Positions 42,799-54,093 of a stretch of 64,000 nt of DNA are shown here, in pieces (positions within the stretch are counted from its first letter, which is position 1; the number at the start of each line of letters is the position of its first letter). Origin of the DNA: Pseudoneurospora amorphoporcata. Its lineage: Eukaryota; Ascomycota; Sordariomycetes; Sordariales; Sordariaceae. The position numbers were made by a program, and so were the translations under genes. Below the pieces are notes generated by a model. The model worked only from the letters and a program-made list of their open reading frames with translations. It was not told the DNA's origin and ran no database searches. Location of the stretch: NCBI GenBank assembly GCA_033297205.1, contig MU859139.1, positions 62,001-126,000 of the forward strand, given 5' to 3'.

Positions 42799-44711
42799 TT
42801 ACAAGCTCGAACTGGGATCAACCTGTTCCAACAAAGCAATGCCCGTAAACGCTCCCTGGTCTTCGTAGAATTTCTGTTTACCACTGCCGTCCACGTTGAA
42901 TCGATAGACCGCGCCGCCACTATGTGGTTGATTAGTGAGTCTTGCATCCAAGTCTGTAAAGGAACAGGGTTGTTGACATACAGATCTGTAGCATAAATAT
43001 GCCTCGTCGTCTTATCAATGGCAAGTCCAATTGCCTCATGCAGGTTCCGCGCGAGGACCTGATGGTTGCTGAACGACCCATCCGGATTCAAGGTGGCCCG
43101 GTTCAAACTATTACCATTCGGCAGCTCTCCGCGGTCAGTCCAGTACAGAGCGCTGCCATCCTCATCCATCTCGAGGTCAATGGGCTCCGGCAGGTGATCG
43201 AAAACCACCTCAATATCCGGCCTGTTGGAGGCATCGTATCCTTCGGGCATCCTGATGGAGGCCCGGTAAATGCGTCCTTGAGACCCCTTGGGCGGCCCCT
43301 TCTGAGTCCAGTAGAACTTTCCCTCGCGAGCTGAGACAGTGATGCCTACGCACCAAGAGGTAGGGTCATCAATCCCCTTCCTCCAGTCACCAGCCCGGAC
43401 AAGTGTCTGGAGATTGGACCCATCAACACCGCATCGGAACACTCGCATGCCCTCTCGGTCGGAAAAGTAGAGCATCTCGTTGTCCTGGTCAACGGACAAC
43501 TGCTTGGGCGTGTGGACGGCGCCAGGAGGGATGATGACCCGTACGCCAGAGCCGTCCAGGTTGCACGACATGATGGAACCGTCGTTTTGGCCGGGAGTGC
43601 CCATGTTGGTCCAGAAGATCTTGCCAGCCTTTTGGGAGAGGGCAATTCCGTCTGGCATCGGCAGGTGATCGACGATTACCTTGAGCGGAGATCTTCCGTC
43701 TGCACTTCCGACGAGGATGCGGCCCTTTCTGGAGAACTCGACATCATCCGGGTCATTGTTCCATCCGATATCCAAAAAGTACAAAAACGGCGCATGCAAG
43801 TTGTCGTTGCTCGTTTGTTCCTGGTTAGCTGTCTTGACGGTGTGGCCAGGTGGGTAGAGACCGCCCTTGCTGCTCTTGGCTCCGAGCTTGCCCTCGTCAA
43901 TGTACTTTTGCAAGAAGGGCAAGACGCCTCTGTCCTGCAGGCCACGCTCCTGGATGTAGTGCTTTTCGATGAGTGAAACGGTGTCCAGGCCGACCGAGTC
44001 CATCAGGGTGCAGGGCGGACTGCCGTTCTTGATAAACATTTCGGTCCAGACGGCGTCAAGTTCTTTGGGAGAAGCAACCCCATCAGCCAACACCATGAGA
44101 CACTCGCGCTTGATGGCTGCCCAAACACGGTTCAGGATAAAACCAGTCGACTCCTTGTGTGCAATCACCGGCATCATGCCTGACGCTTTGAAGTGTTCCG
44201 AGAGGAAGGGAAATATCTCTTGTCGCGTAGAGCCGCTCGTCATGAGCTCGACGATGCGGATGGCTGGCGGAACAAAGTAATGGGTGTTCAGCATTCGTTG
44301 GGCGGTCTCGGGCTTGACCTTGGCCGTCATCTCGCGGGACTTGTAGGAGGACGAGTTGGAAGCCAGGATAGCGTCAGGCTGAGTGACGCCTTCAAGTTTG
44401 GCGAACACATCGATCTTCATATCCAGTCTCTCGGGTACGCATTCGATAACAAGCCACGAGTCCTCCACGGCAGGCTTCATATCCTGGAAGCCATGGACGC
44501 TGAGGGTGTTGGGATCAACAATGGGCTTGTATCTCCATAGCTCGTTGGTGATGTACTGCAAAGCGGCGTTCGTCTGTTGAGGGTCTGGGTCTCTGATGTG
44601 GACTTTGTAGCCGGCGGATGCCCAGCAGGCGCCGATTCGACGGCCCAAGACGCCGGCCCCGAGAATTCCGACAGACCTTCCGGCGATAGATGGCAGCTTC
44701 CACGGCGTCAT
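42799..44711 (-). CDS. Fusion of 3-hydroxyacyl-CoA dehydrogenase-like domain and YWTD-type beta-propeller
   Basis: Two exons, 44711-42982 and 42919-42799, give 616 residues. Residues 1 to about 300 match the 3-hydroxyacyl-CoA dehydrogenase family (including L-gulonate 3-dehydrogenase/lambda-crystallin types): NAD-binding GAGVLG at 18-23, an acidic residue after the second strand (HIRDPDPQ), VIECVPERLDMK, the NTHYFVPP region with catalytic His, and FILNRVWAAIKREC. From about residue 310 the sequence is a six-bladed propeller with YWTD-like blade motifs: IFWTNMG, LYFSDREG, FYWTQKG, LYWTDRGE and IYATDLG. Intron splicing (phase 2, GTATGT to CATAG) replaces a frame-open tail with GGAVYRFNVDGSGKQKF and a final stop. 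An in-frame Met 22 codons upstream (44777) exists, but ccaccATGA at 44711 has the better context. The substrate is unknown; the second domain looks like SMP-30/lactonase-type or LDL-receptor-type propellers. Confidence 0.85.
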
Positions 44712-45791
44712 GGTGGCATTCAACTGGCTTGGGGAAGGAAGTGTCTGAAGGTGTTGAAAGATGGGGATCTGACACACTACTTAGGCATTCAACGGGGAGG
44801 ACAACGTCACCTCGGCATATGCACCTGTAGCTGTTCTCACAGCTGAAGTCTACATTGTCCCATCGTAGCTGCCCTGCTCTGGAGGTGCAATGCGAGCATC
44901 CCAATGCACACACGTTGGCATCATGACGCGAGGCATCAGGTTCAACCAGCCTTCATCTCATGTCAACCTTGGCGAGTCTCGATTCCCCTCGGGTTCTTGA
45001 CTTGTTCGAGGTGAACACCTTGTGTGTTTGACTCGAGGAAATTCAGTAAAAAAAAGATTTCATATCAAAGAAACACTGCTTAGTTTTGATCCACAGCCTC
45101 TATGTTATGTCGGAAGTTGGGATTTTGATGTTGGTTGGAAAGGATTAGTAGGTATGTCGCAGTTCCCCTTGCGGCGCGGTGGTCCCTGTAAGCCAATAAA
45201 GTGGGTCCATCTCCACTCTTTCCCCGGGGCGCTTCTGCCGGCGTGTCGTTCAGGGGCCGGGATTCCATTCCATTGCTGTCGGGCGGGGCTGGCTGGGCTG
45301 AAGTTCAGCTGAAAACGACGCCGTCAAATGCCAATTGACCGCAATTACCCCCTTTGGCGGGCTGTTGACGGTCTGTTAAGGTAGTGGCTAAATGCCCTCT
45401 GTCGGGCCTTCCCATAGCCCGTCTGGGCTGGAACCACTGAATTGAACGGCAACCGCCGCCCGTGCCAACCTCGGCTCCTCCTGAGATCAACACTACCTCT
45501 AGTGTAGACTACCTAGTGTAGACTCCATCGGCCTCCCGACAACCACCACGCACCACCGACCGCACCCATGATCATCGACTACCGCCGACTCTTCCAACTT
45601 ATCCCCTGGCCCTTTCTTCCTCCGTTTCTCTGTTCTTTTTTGTTTGTTTCTTGTTCAACCAAGCCATGTGATACGACCTCCGTCCCGATAAACGAATGAT
45701 ACCCCCCCGAATTGCGTTTCACCAGCTTTAATACACCCACGCCAGCCTCGAAACCCTCGAAACCCTCGAATTCCTCTCCTAATCCGATCCG
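44712..45791. promoter_or_regulatory. Divergent promoter of the fusion gene and PEX2
   Basis: A 1080-bp head-to-head region without convincing ORFs. Two copies of a GTGTAGACTACCTA-like 12-15 nt direct repeat lie at 45502-45525. CTCGAAACC is repeated just upstream of the PEX2 ATG (45748-45770). Confidence 0.5.
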
Positions 45792-47693
45792 ATGAGCGAC
45801 CTCAATTCCCCCCCTCCTGGGCCTCCGCCTTCCACTCCTGCTCCTGCGCCTGCTCCCGCTCCCGCTCCCGCTCCCGCTCCAGCCCCCGTTGCCGCCGCCG
45901 CACCACCGGTCGTCCCTCAACCTACCTTGCCGGCAAACAACACCTTTGCCCTCGCCCAGCAGCGCCTAATCGCCCGCCGACAGGCCCGTGAGACAGAGAA
46001 CGCCGCGCGCCTCGCCGCCCAGCGATCGGAATCCGAACTACGGTCTCGCATCGCCGCCTCCCAATCCCCCTTAATCCGCCGCCTCGGCTCATCGACGCTC
46101 TCCTTTTGGGATGCCATCTCCTCGCGCGAGGGCACACGGCCCGCCTTCCGCGTCGGCCAAGTCGACGCCGAACTTCTCGATGCCGAGCTCGTTGAACTCC
46201 TACGCACCCAAGTCGGCGACGCCCTAAAGTACATTGGCGGGGGCGTCTCGTCGACCCTCAAAGACGAATGGGACGCCGAGATTCTGCTCATCCTGCGCGC
46301 CATCCTTTTCAAGCTGACTATCTGGGACCACGATGCGACATACGGCGCCGCGCTGCAGAACCTGCGCTACACCGACGCCCGCAAGTCCGGCCCCGTTCTG
46401 CAGCCGCCATCGAAGCTGCAAAAGAGCCTGTACGGCTTCGTCACCGTGGGCGGCAAGTACCTCTGGACCAAATGGGAAACATACCTGCTCGACCACGACG
46501 AGGCCTCGTCCTACTCCCTCGAGGGACCCAACCCCAACATCCAGCGTCTCAGCCGCCTCACCAATTCGATCGGCACCTTCCACGCCTTTGCCTCCTTCGC
46601 CTCTTTCCTCGTCTTCCTCCTGCACGGCCGCTACCGGACCATCCTCGACCGCCTCCTGGGCATGCGTCTGGCGCCACCCACCGCGCAAGTCTCGCGCGAG
46701 GTCTCGTTCGAGTACCTGAACCGCCAACTCGTCTGGCACGCCTTCACCGAGTTCCTCTTGTTCGTCCTCCCCTTAGTAGGCATCAACCGCTGGCGCCGCT
46801 GGCTGGCACGCACCTGGCGCCGGGCGAAATCGGTCCTCTCCATGTCGGCAACCAACGACACCACCCAAAAAGGGGGCGAATTCTCCTTCCTGCCCGAACG
46901 CACCTGTGCCATCTGCTACCAGGACCAAAACAGCGCCAAGTCTGAAGCCGAGCTTCTGGCCGCCGCCTCCTCCTCTTCAGGCGTTGTCGGCTCCGCCCAG
47001 ACCGACATCACGAACCCCTACGAGGCCATGCCCTGCGGCTGCGTGTACTGCTTTGTGTGCATAGCCACACGCATCGAGCGCGAGGAAGGTGAAGGATGGA
47101 CGTGCTTGCGGTGCGGCGAGCTGGTGAAGGAGTGCAAGCCTTGGAGTGGCGACGTACTATCTCCTGCCGAGGCGCATGCAGCAAGTAATGGCGGGAGGAA
47201 CGTGGCGTTTGCGGCTGGGGTTAAGGAAAGACCGGATCTTAACAGGCTGTCGACGGAGAGTGGAAGGAGGAGTAGTAGTAATCGGGTGTCATTTGATGAT
47301 GAGGTTAGGGAACGTAGGAGGGTCTCATTTGAGGATGAGATTAGACCGGGCGAGGATGCGGCTAGTGATGATGGACCAGTTAGGGTGCCAGAAAAGAGGG
47401 AGATCCCGACGCAGACGCAAACGACAAGGTCGGTGGGGACGGGCGAAAGTGAGGGTGAGACGAGTAGTACAAAGGCTGATGAAGAGGAAGAGGACGATGA
47501 GGAGGAAGAGAGTGAAGAAGAGGACGAGGAAGAGGAGACAGAATCAAGCGGCAACCTTCAAACAAGTACTGATGCCGAGGAGGAAGACGAAGAGGAGGAA
47601 GAAGGCTCAGACTCAGAGTCAGGATCCGAGGGTTCCGATTCCGAAGACTATGAAGCGGAAGAAGAGGAACTTGGTGAAGATCTTGCTTATTAG
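45792..47693 (+). CDS. pex2: Peroxin-2 (Pex2), peroxisomal RING E3 ligase subunit
   Basis: A single exon of 633 residues. Pex2 sits in the peroxisome membrane with Pex10 and Pex12 and ubiquitinates the import receptor Pex5. The first 40 residues are Pro/Ala repeats coded by GCTCCC hexamers. The membrane part follows: SRIAASQSPLIRRLGSSTLS, ELVELLRTQVGDALKYIGGG, then WDAEILLILRAILFKLTIWD, GKYLWTKWE, and hydrophobic FASFASFLVFLLHGRYRTIL and FTEFLLFVLPLVGINRW. The RING finger runs from CAIC (residue 372) through MPCGCVYCFVC to CLRCGE (about 441), with an Ala/Ser-rich loop inserted after the first pair. A tail of almost 190 residues after the RING is acidic and disordered, not expected for Pex2 of yeast or mammals. 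It is convergent with the Pal1 gene. Confidence 0.95.
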   Translation: MSDLNSPPPGPPPSTPAPAPAPAPAPAPAPAPVAAAAPPVVPQPTLPANNTFALAQQRLIARRQARETENAARLAAQRSESELRSRIAASQSPLIRRLGSSTLSFWDAISSREGTRPAFRVGQVDAELLDAELVELLRTQVGDALKYIGGGVSSTLKDEWDAEILLILRAILFKLTIWDHDATYGAALQNLRYTDARKSGPVLQPPSKLQKSLYGFVTVGGKYLWTKWETYLLDHDEASSYSLEGPNPNIQRLSRLTNSIGTFHAFASFASFLVFLLHGRYRTILDRLLGMRLAPPTAQVSREVSFEYLNRQLVWHAFTEFLLFVLPLVGINRWRRWLARTWRRAKSVLSMSATNDTTQKGGEFSFLPERTCAICYQDQNSAKSEAELLAAASSSSGVVGSAQTDITNPYEAMPCGCVYCFVCIATRIEREEGEGWTCLRCGELVKECKPWSGDVLSPAEAHAASNGGRNVAFAAGVKERPDLNRLSTESGRRSSSNRVSFDDEVRERRRVSFEDEIRPGEDAASDDGPVRVPEKREIPTQTQTTRSVGTGESEGETSSTKADEEEEDDEEEESEEEDEEEETESSGNLQTSTDAEEEDEEEEEGSDSESGSEGSDSEDYEAEEEELGEDLAY

Positions 47694-48514
47694 TCAGTCT
47701 CATACCAGACCTAACCTGACCCAGATTTGTCAAAATCAAATTAGGTGGCTCGATAGATGCGAAAATCATTGCGGGTTGGATGTTGCAAAGTACGTACGAA
47801 GCAAGCATTAGACGGAGCAAGTAAGGAATCAAGCAAGCAAACAAGCAAGTTCTTTCGGGTTGGGGCGGTCGGAACTCTTCTCTATACGTCTAAGAGTATG
47901 ATTGTAACAAAATACTCGGCACCTTTGAAGATAAAATATGCAACGACGGGAGATCGGATAATCTTACATAATGATGATAACTTGTGATTGTACCCAAACG
48001 GTGTTTATTAAAAGACAACCGGAAGGTTATTGTCCTGGACTTGCTCCCGCCGAGTTAGTCCAAGTGATGAGAACGTGCCATTGAAACGCGCAAAAGTCAA
48101 ACCTCAGCACGAACTACAGTACTCCAAGTTAGATCATGAATACCTATCATGCCCCTCCACCAGACACTCGTATATATAAAACTCGTTCTTCACTATTTAC
48201 CAGTCTAGTTCTCAGTTCCATCATAATCATACAAATGTTACCATGTCATAAAGTCATTATCGTGTCCGCACCACACACTCTATCTTGTCTATCCTGTCCG
48301 TCTGTCCGTCTGTCTTTCTTTCTTTCTTCCCACAATCCATCCAACTCGGTCCATCTAAAATATCCAAAAATTCTGGCTCAAAGAGAAGGAAAACATGGAA
48401 GAAAAAGAAAAGAAAAGGAGCGTATAAGCCCGCTGCTCATCCATCTTGTTCATATCCCAAAAAAAAAAGAAAGAAAGAAATCATCTCACTCCCCTCAATC
48501 CCCTTGCACCGCGT
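47694..48514. other. Intergenic, 821 bp, between convergent PEX2 and Pal1-family genes
   Basis: 3' flanks only. Short runs of CTTTCTTT and an A-rich tract near 48459-48480 occur. No gene seen. Confidence 0.55.
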
Positions 48515-50277
48515 TTAAACCTCCTCCTTCTTCCGCCTGATACTCCCCAACCTCCTCTTCAGTGATTGCGCAATATTCTTCCCTGTAGTATTACGTCTCC
48601 TCACCCCATCACTAGCAGCACCACTAGACTCACCACCACCACCTGCTCCATAGTAGCCGTTGCTCTGATCCATCCCTCGGTACCCCGTAGCGGCAGCATT
48701 ACTCACGCTTCTCTGACGGACTCTAGCGTTGACTTCTTTCTGGTCTCCCATAAGCCGGGAACTAGAACCGGGAACCTCCAGATGATGAGTAGAACGCGGT
48801 TGCATCTCAATCATACTCGCGCCTTCGCCTTCCTTGGAGGCGTAGTAGCCTCCATGGCTGTAGCCACGGGCACGGCGAGACATGGCCTTGTGGTCTTTGA
48901 GCTGCTTCTCGATGGTGTAGGAGGGCTCGCCTTTGCCTTTGAGGTCATCGGGGTGGTATTGCTAATGGTTTTGTTAGTGAACAGGGTTTCTCTGAAAGAT
49001 AAAAAAAAAGAAAGAAAGGGGAACTTGGGGGATAAAACATACATAACCCTCCCATCTCTTGTAAGCATTACCGCTAGTGGCTCCCTCACGCATCATGTCT
49101 GTGCCTTCTTGGTAGTCCATTGTCCGTCCAGCAAAGTCTTGCATCCCGGGAGGAACGACGGCGGTTCCTTGCAGCGGGACGTGCTTGACAAGTGAGTCCT
49201 GGACGTACTCACGGGGAGTGGCTTTGAGAGCCTCCATGTTGGAGTCCTTGACTGCTTCGACAGGCGAATACTTCTTGTTGCGGTTGCGGGACGCCATGGT
49301 GGCATCATATGGGCCTTCATGGTGGTAGGTGACGCCGCGTCCGGCGCCAGTGAGATCCAGAGTGTCGATGATATCGATCGGCTGCTGACGGCGGGGATTG
49401 TGCAGGTAGGGGGCTCGATCGGCAGCCCGGTAGTCCCGCTCGAGCATGGCGAGTGGCCGGTGAGACATGTCACCGGGATAACGCTCCCTCAGGGAGCTGG
49501 AACGACGAGGTCGACCCGTTTGATATTCGCCCTCACGAGCCATTGTGTCCTGGTCTTCTTGTTGAGCGAGAGTTTCGAGTTTTTGAGTGAGGGTTTCCGC
49601 AAATCGGTGAGAGTGGTCTTTAGGCTGGTGTTCAGCAAGGGAGACAGCACGTCGCACGCCCCAGCCTTTCTCAATCAAGAGCTTATTTGCCTCGTTCACG
49701 GTTGGACGAGACGAGGCGACGCTGTAGGACCTGGTGAGAAGAGTTCCCTGGTTCCAGCGGGTTGTGGGAGGGCTGGCCGTATGTAAGGATTTCTTTCTTT
49801 CCAACTCGGTTACCGGGGAATACTTTGGTTGCGAAGGGGGTGGTTTTGGTTTGCTGCTAAGACTATTGCTCCTACTTAAAATTCGACGGAGTAGAGGTAG
49901 TTCTTCGGAATGCTCGGGGGTAGGGGCAAGTGAACTCCTACGACGGTGGGTACCATAAGCTGGACGGGTAGGACTGGCACACGGCGGAGATGTGACGGGA
50001 AGACCTTGGATACGAGTTGCGAATTCCTCGCTGGGCTCGGGCTCGTAGAGTGGTCCTAGGATATACTTGCTTGCCTAATCGGGTGTGTAAGTGCAAGCCG
50101 TGGAGTAGAGGGATGCGGGAAAGATGCGGGAAAGTTGCGAGTTGTTAGGACTGAAGTTGAGTAAATATTTTGCGAATAGGACGAGTGAACAGATGAGAGA
50201 GAAAGGTAATCAGCTAGAATAGTTTATACCTGACGCTTACACGCAGGGTCCTGTCCAAAGCAAGCTGAACGAAGCAT
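48515..50277 (-). CDS. pal1: Pal1-family cell-morphology protein
   Basis: Three exons, 50277-50230, 50074-49043 and 48961-48515, give 508 residues. Pal1 proteins localise to the cell cortex and endocytic patches and affect cell shape. Exon 1 codes 16 residues (MLRSACFGQDPACKRQ), and the join gives ASKYILGPLYEPEPSEEFAT, the usual Pal1 opening. The middle is Ser/Pro-rich, then SRPTVNEANKLLIEKGWGVR. The Pal1 core is PIDIIDTLDLTG with GRGVTYHHEGPYDATMASRN about 20 residues later and YVQDSLVKHVPLQGTAVVPP. Exon 3 restores the conserved RWEGYQYHPDDLKGKGEPSY-type end, and a basic tail follows. All junctions are phase 0; intron 1 is 155 nt and intron 2 is 81 nt with a CTAAC branch. The 5' exon is less certain than the rest. 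Confidence 0.85.
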
Positions 50278-51951
50278 CGTGGAATCTCTCGGCCTTCAAG
50301 TGGCTGCGCCTTGGCAGGGGATCAGCAGGAACGTGGGAGTGACGCAACATCTCCAGTACTTCCCGGCTTGCTGGCTGTCGTCACTAACAGTGTGATAAGC
50401 CACTCACCTCACCCCTTCCCACTGCCCAGCCCCAGAAAAATGATTTTGTGATGCGTGATTTGAAGGATAGCACGCCGTACAACACTTGGTCGACATATTT
50501 AGCTCAAGAGTCCTACGGGTGTTGCGGGCAGAAGAGTAACTCGAACCGAGGAGGGCATGGGGGATGTGTTAAGAGAAGACAGCGGAACCAGGCGAAACTG
50601 TTAACAGAACAGGGTGGAACTGATAGCGCTTGCAATCATCACTACAACTAGTACATGTGAACATTGATGCAAATCCCGCCCAAGCCGAAACCAGGAGCCA
50701 TCCCGTCATCCTTTGACCTGATCCCGGGGACAAAAAAGGTCTGCTTGGAGCTGGCCACTTCTGATTCTTGTCGAGGGACCCAAAATGCGCCCGCGCAAGC
50801 TGACGCGGCTGGGCATGGCGATCGGTGGAGCAACATGAGAGGTGAGGACAAAGGACGATACCTTGAAGCTTACCCATTGCTTGTCGTACACCTGGTCGTC
50901 GTCGTCGTCGTACGTTCCGTCATCCATCCCGCTTGGCTCCAGTCTCGGGTGTCTCTGAGTCGATAGATGTGCGGCGGCCATGGCTTCCGGACGGCTGTGC
51001 GTTCGTACAGCTGGTTCAGGGCCCTTGATGCAGGGGATCGGCAGTAGGGAGGTCGAGGTTGAGGTTAAGGTAGCACAACGAAGACAACGCAGGGGAGCTG
51101 TTGTCGCACCTGAATTGAAAAGGAAGACATGGAAACAGAACGTTGACTAGCAAGCGCTCGGTGGGATAATATAATTGCCATCCTCTTCCTCCCCCCCCCC
51201 CCCCCGCCTCCTGAGCGTTCTCTTGAACAGGTGTGTGTCCCATGATGGAGACATGGCCAATTGGCGGCTTCATTTGGGCAGCATGACCGCCAGGAGAGCA
51301 TTACCACCCCCAGGCAGCGCAAGCGGAGGTTCGAGACCGTTAGCCTACTGCCCTGAAGGGTAACACGGGGAAGGATCGATACATGAGACCGACGTCATGG
51401 CGAGGTCGCATTTGGCCAGCCCGGAGACGATGCAATCATCTAGACCGGAGGTCCAGGCCGGGCCAGTGACGGCGGCATGTTTCTTTTTTCTTTGTTGGGC
51501 TGGTCGGTCGTGGTTGCGTGGTTAGCGTGGTGATATTGCCACGTCGACGCAAGACACTACTCGCACATCATATTGGAAGGCGGTGCAGGCCATTTAGATC
51601 TGACGGGAGGCCGCGGTACTTATGTACCTGCTACCTAGAAAAGAATGCCCGCTGTGTGCAAGTTCATTCGCTAAACTGCCGCCGGGAAGTCAGGCACGCC
51701 AGGCACCATGGCACCCCGACCTCGAAAAAGCTTTCGACAGGGCTCGACGACCTCGCCAAAACCCCATCTTGAAGCTCACCAACTTCAAACAAAAAAAGGG
51801 TTCAATTTTTAGTTACCGGAACGCCTTATTCATCATATTCTTTACACCACCCCAATTAGACTTAATTACACTTCACCGCTACTCAGCCAGTCAGCCAGCC
51901 CTTCATTCTCTCACGAACCTCCGTCGCCCAGCAAACAACCTGAAGCCAGTC
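50278..51951. promoter_or_regulatory. Divergent region between Pal1-family gene and USB1, 1.7 kb
   Basis: Small ORFs on both strands (for example 50877-50569) have no protein-like features. A C15 run lies at 51191-51205. The USB1 frame is open up to 51622 but its ATG at 51952 fits the family. A non-coding RNA is possible but not seen. Confidence 0.5.
51191..51205. repeat. C15 homopolymer
   Basis: Fifteen C in the divergent promoter of the Pal1-family gene and USB1; length likely unreliable. Confidence 0.9.
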
Positions 51952-53049
51952 ATGAAACGGGCTCTGGTGGATTACGATTCCGGATCCGGATCCGGATCCG
52001 AGTCCGAGCCTAGAAATCCATCAGACAAACCCGAAGCGAGTTCGTCAGTTATTCGTCCACCGGTCAAGAGGCGCCAGACCGATGACATCGGTGCCCAGGC
52101 CCCACCCTTGGCTCCGGATCCGATTCCGGCTGCCCCACTTAACGGGAACTCTGGCACCCGCATTGCTCCGCCAAAACCGGCCCCGAGTTTAACGTCACCT
52201 CTCCCAGCACTCGGTGATAGATTCAACGACGTAAATCCCTCTAACCCTCGAACTACTGTCACCGACGATCCTTCCCTGCACCAAGGCCGTCAGCGCCAGG
52301 TCCCCCACATTCCCGGCAACTGGCCGAGCCACATATACATCGATTGGAACCCCAGCTCAGGCGATCGTGACCTCCTCACGTCTCTTATTAATAAGCTTAA
52401 GGCCGAGGTGAAATCTGCTGCCCAGCGTTTTGCTGATCTTGAGGGGGTTGAGATCCACACAGCCTTGCAAGAATCGGACGTACCCGTGGACAGGCCACTG
52501 CACATCAGCCTGTCGGCCCCAATTACACTGACCTCGAACAACAAAGACGATTTCCTTGACGATTTAACCAAAGCGATCAAGTCATGTCGTGTGAGCCCTT
52601 TTCTGCTGGACTTTTCCGGGGGAGTCGATTGGTATCGATCCGAGGAAAGCACCAGATCGTTCTTGGTCCTGCGGGTGCGTGAGGTTCAGAATATTGGCAA
52701 CGCTGCAGTTTCGAGCCCCAACCCACAGCTGACCGCCCTTCTTGAACAATGCAACAATGTCGTCAAAGAATACCGTCAACCGCCACTCTACGATTCTCAA
52801 GATATGGGCTACCGCTTCCACGTCACGATAGCCTGGACCCATGCTCGTCCAAGTGCATCGTTAAAGCAGCTGACGAATTCGGTCTTCGACGACTGCAAAA
52901 CCATGCCTAGTGAAAACGTGTCCATCAGGGACAAGCTTCGTACTGGCTCAAATCTCCGCGTTCAAACGGTCAAGGTCAAGATTGGAAACTACGTTACCAG
53001 GTTTGAGCTACGCGACAAGGGTGTCAGGTTACCAGTCAAGACTGCATAG
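51952..53049 (+). CDS. usb1: U6 snRNA phosphodiesterase Usb1
   Basis: A single exon of 365 residues. Usb1 is a 2H-family 3'-5' exoribonuclease that trims the oligo(U) tail of U6 snRNA in the nucleus. The two HxS/T catalytic motifs are LHISL (His 184, Ser 186) and FHVTI (His 290, Thr 292), placed as in the family. Other matches are VPHIPGNWPSHIYIDW before the core and VKVKIGNYVTRFEL near the end. The N-terminal 90 residues are disordered, starting MKRALVDYDSGSGSGSESEP, where the Gly-Ser run is coded by a GGATCC/GGATCCGA repeat (51978-52000). The start is the first ATG that matches family members; the frame continues open upstream. A zinc-finger ORF follows 72 bp downstream. Confidence 0.94.
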   Translation: MKRALVDYDSGSGSGSESEPRNPSDKPEASSSVIRPPVKRRQTDDIGAQAPPLAPDPIPAAPLNGNSGTRIAPPKPAPSLTSPLPALGDRFNDVNPSNPRTTVTDDPSLHQGRQRQVPHIPGNWPSHIYIDWNPSSGDRDLLTSLINKLKAEVKSAAQRFADLEGVEIHTALQESDVPVDRPLHISLSAPITLTSNNKDDFLDDLTKAIKSCRVSPFLLDFSGGVDWYRSEESTRSFLVLRVREVQNIGNAAVSSPNPQLTALLEQCNNVVKEYRQPPLYDSQDMGYRFHVTIAWTHARPSASLKQLTNSVFDDCKTMPSENVSIRDKLRTGSNLRVQTVKVKIGNYVTRFELRDKGVRLPVKTA

Positions 53050-53121
53050 GAGCGTGGGTCTTGCTCGCTCTTGCGCGTCAAGTCATACTCGTCAGGCTTA
53101 GAAACGCCCTCAGACTGCTAG

Positions 53122-54093
53122 GTCCAAGGCGAAGAAGGCATTCCAAGCTCTGCCGAGTATGGGTGTAACCCCGAGGAGAAGTTCGTCACGGAGAAGGAAT
53201 ATCACTCGCACTGCCTCAAGTTCCACGCAGAGATATCAAAGGATTTCGACAACGATTCAAAACAACGGTTTTGGTGCCCCGGATGCGACCGGATCTTCTC
53301 GTCGCGACAACGTCTTGATACTCACCTGGATTTAGATATCTGCGGCGCAAAGGAGAGCAAGGCGGAGACACGTCAAACTGGATCCCGCCTTACCGAGGAA
53401 GAGGTCCAAAATCATTTCATCGCTTCGAAAGCGCGATTCAAGTGCCGTTTATGCGGAATACTCCTACCCCGGGGGGTATCCCTTCGAGCGCATGTGCAAG
53501 AAAATGGAGAATGCGGGAGAAGGTGGAAGTCGTTTGCTGTGACGAAGGACGCAATACAGTGTCGGCTATGCGGTATCCGCTGGGTTTCAGCAACATATTA
53601 TGTTACTCACCATCTGGGTTCCAAACTATGTGACGTTGTAGCGGAGTGGTTCGACGTAACTGAGAATGGATATCGTTGCCAGCGCTGTGGAAGTGAGCTG
53701 GGCGTAGGGAAAGAAAAGAGTACAAGGCACCTGAGTTACATTCTTCCAAGGCACCTAACTACAAGAAAGTGTATAACTTTGGAATTCGACCAAACTGAAG
53801 GGGGCCTAAAGTGCCGGACATGTGGTACAGAGTTGATGGGCACTAGTTTGCGTTCCATGGATTTACAGCCGCTCATTGATCACTTGGAGACATCAGGCTG
53901 TAAGAGCGAATATATAAAACGACAGGTGGAGGAGTCTAAGGAGAATGAGTCTGGAGAGGAGGATGAGCCTGGAGAGGAGGATGAGTACGAGAGAGATGAC
54001 GAGTCTGGAGAGCATGACGAGTCTGGAGAGGATGACGAGTCTGGAGAGGAGGATGACTTCGTAAGCGAGCATGAGTATGAAGACGAGGTATAA
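53122..54093 (+). pseudogene. C2HC zinc-finger ORF without a visible start, acidic repeat tail
   Basis: An open frame of 323 codons between a TAG at 53119 and the stop at 54091-54093. It has no ATG before its first finger; the first in-frame initiator-like codon is a GTG at 53494. It holds five CxxC...H...C units: FWCPGCDRIFSSRQRLDTHL, FKCRLCGILL, IQCRLCGIRWVSATYYVTHH, YRCQRCGSEL and LKCRTCGTEL, each followed by His and Cys. The last 60 residues are an acidic repeat of DESGE-type pentads (53935-54060). Either the first exon is upstream and spliced through the CTGCTAG acceptor at 53113-53121, or the gene has lost its 5' end. Coding pattern looks real. I do not recognise the family. Confidence 0.5.
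53935..54060 (+). repeat. 18-nt minisatellite coding for DESGE-type acidic repeats
   Basis: GAGTCTGGAGAGGATGAC-like units repeated about six times with variation in the 3' part of the zinc-finger ORF. Confidence 0.8.

Noticed and set aside
50569..50877. 102-codon minus-strand ORF with several Cys
   Set aside because: No domain, no conserved start, and composition not unlike other chance ORFs in the promoter.
51320..51345. GGTTCGAGACC resembling a tRNA B box
   Set aside because: The flanks do not pair as a T stem, and no A box lies at the right distance.
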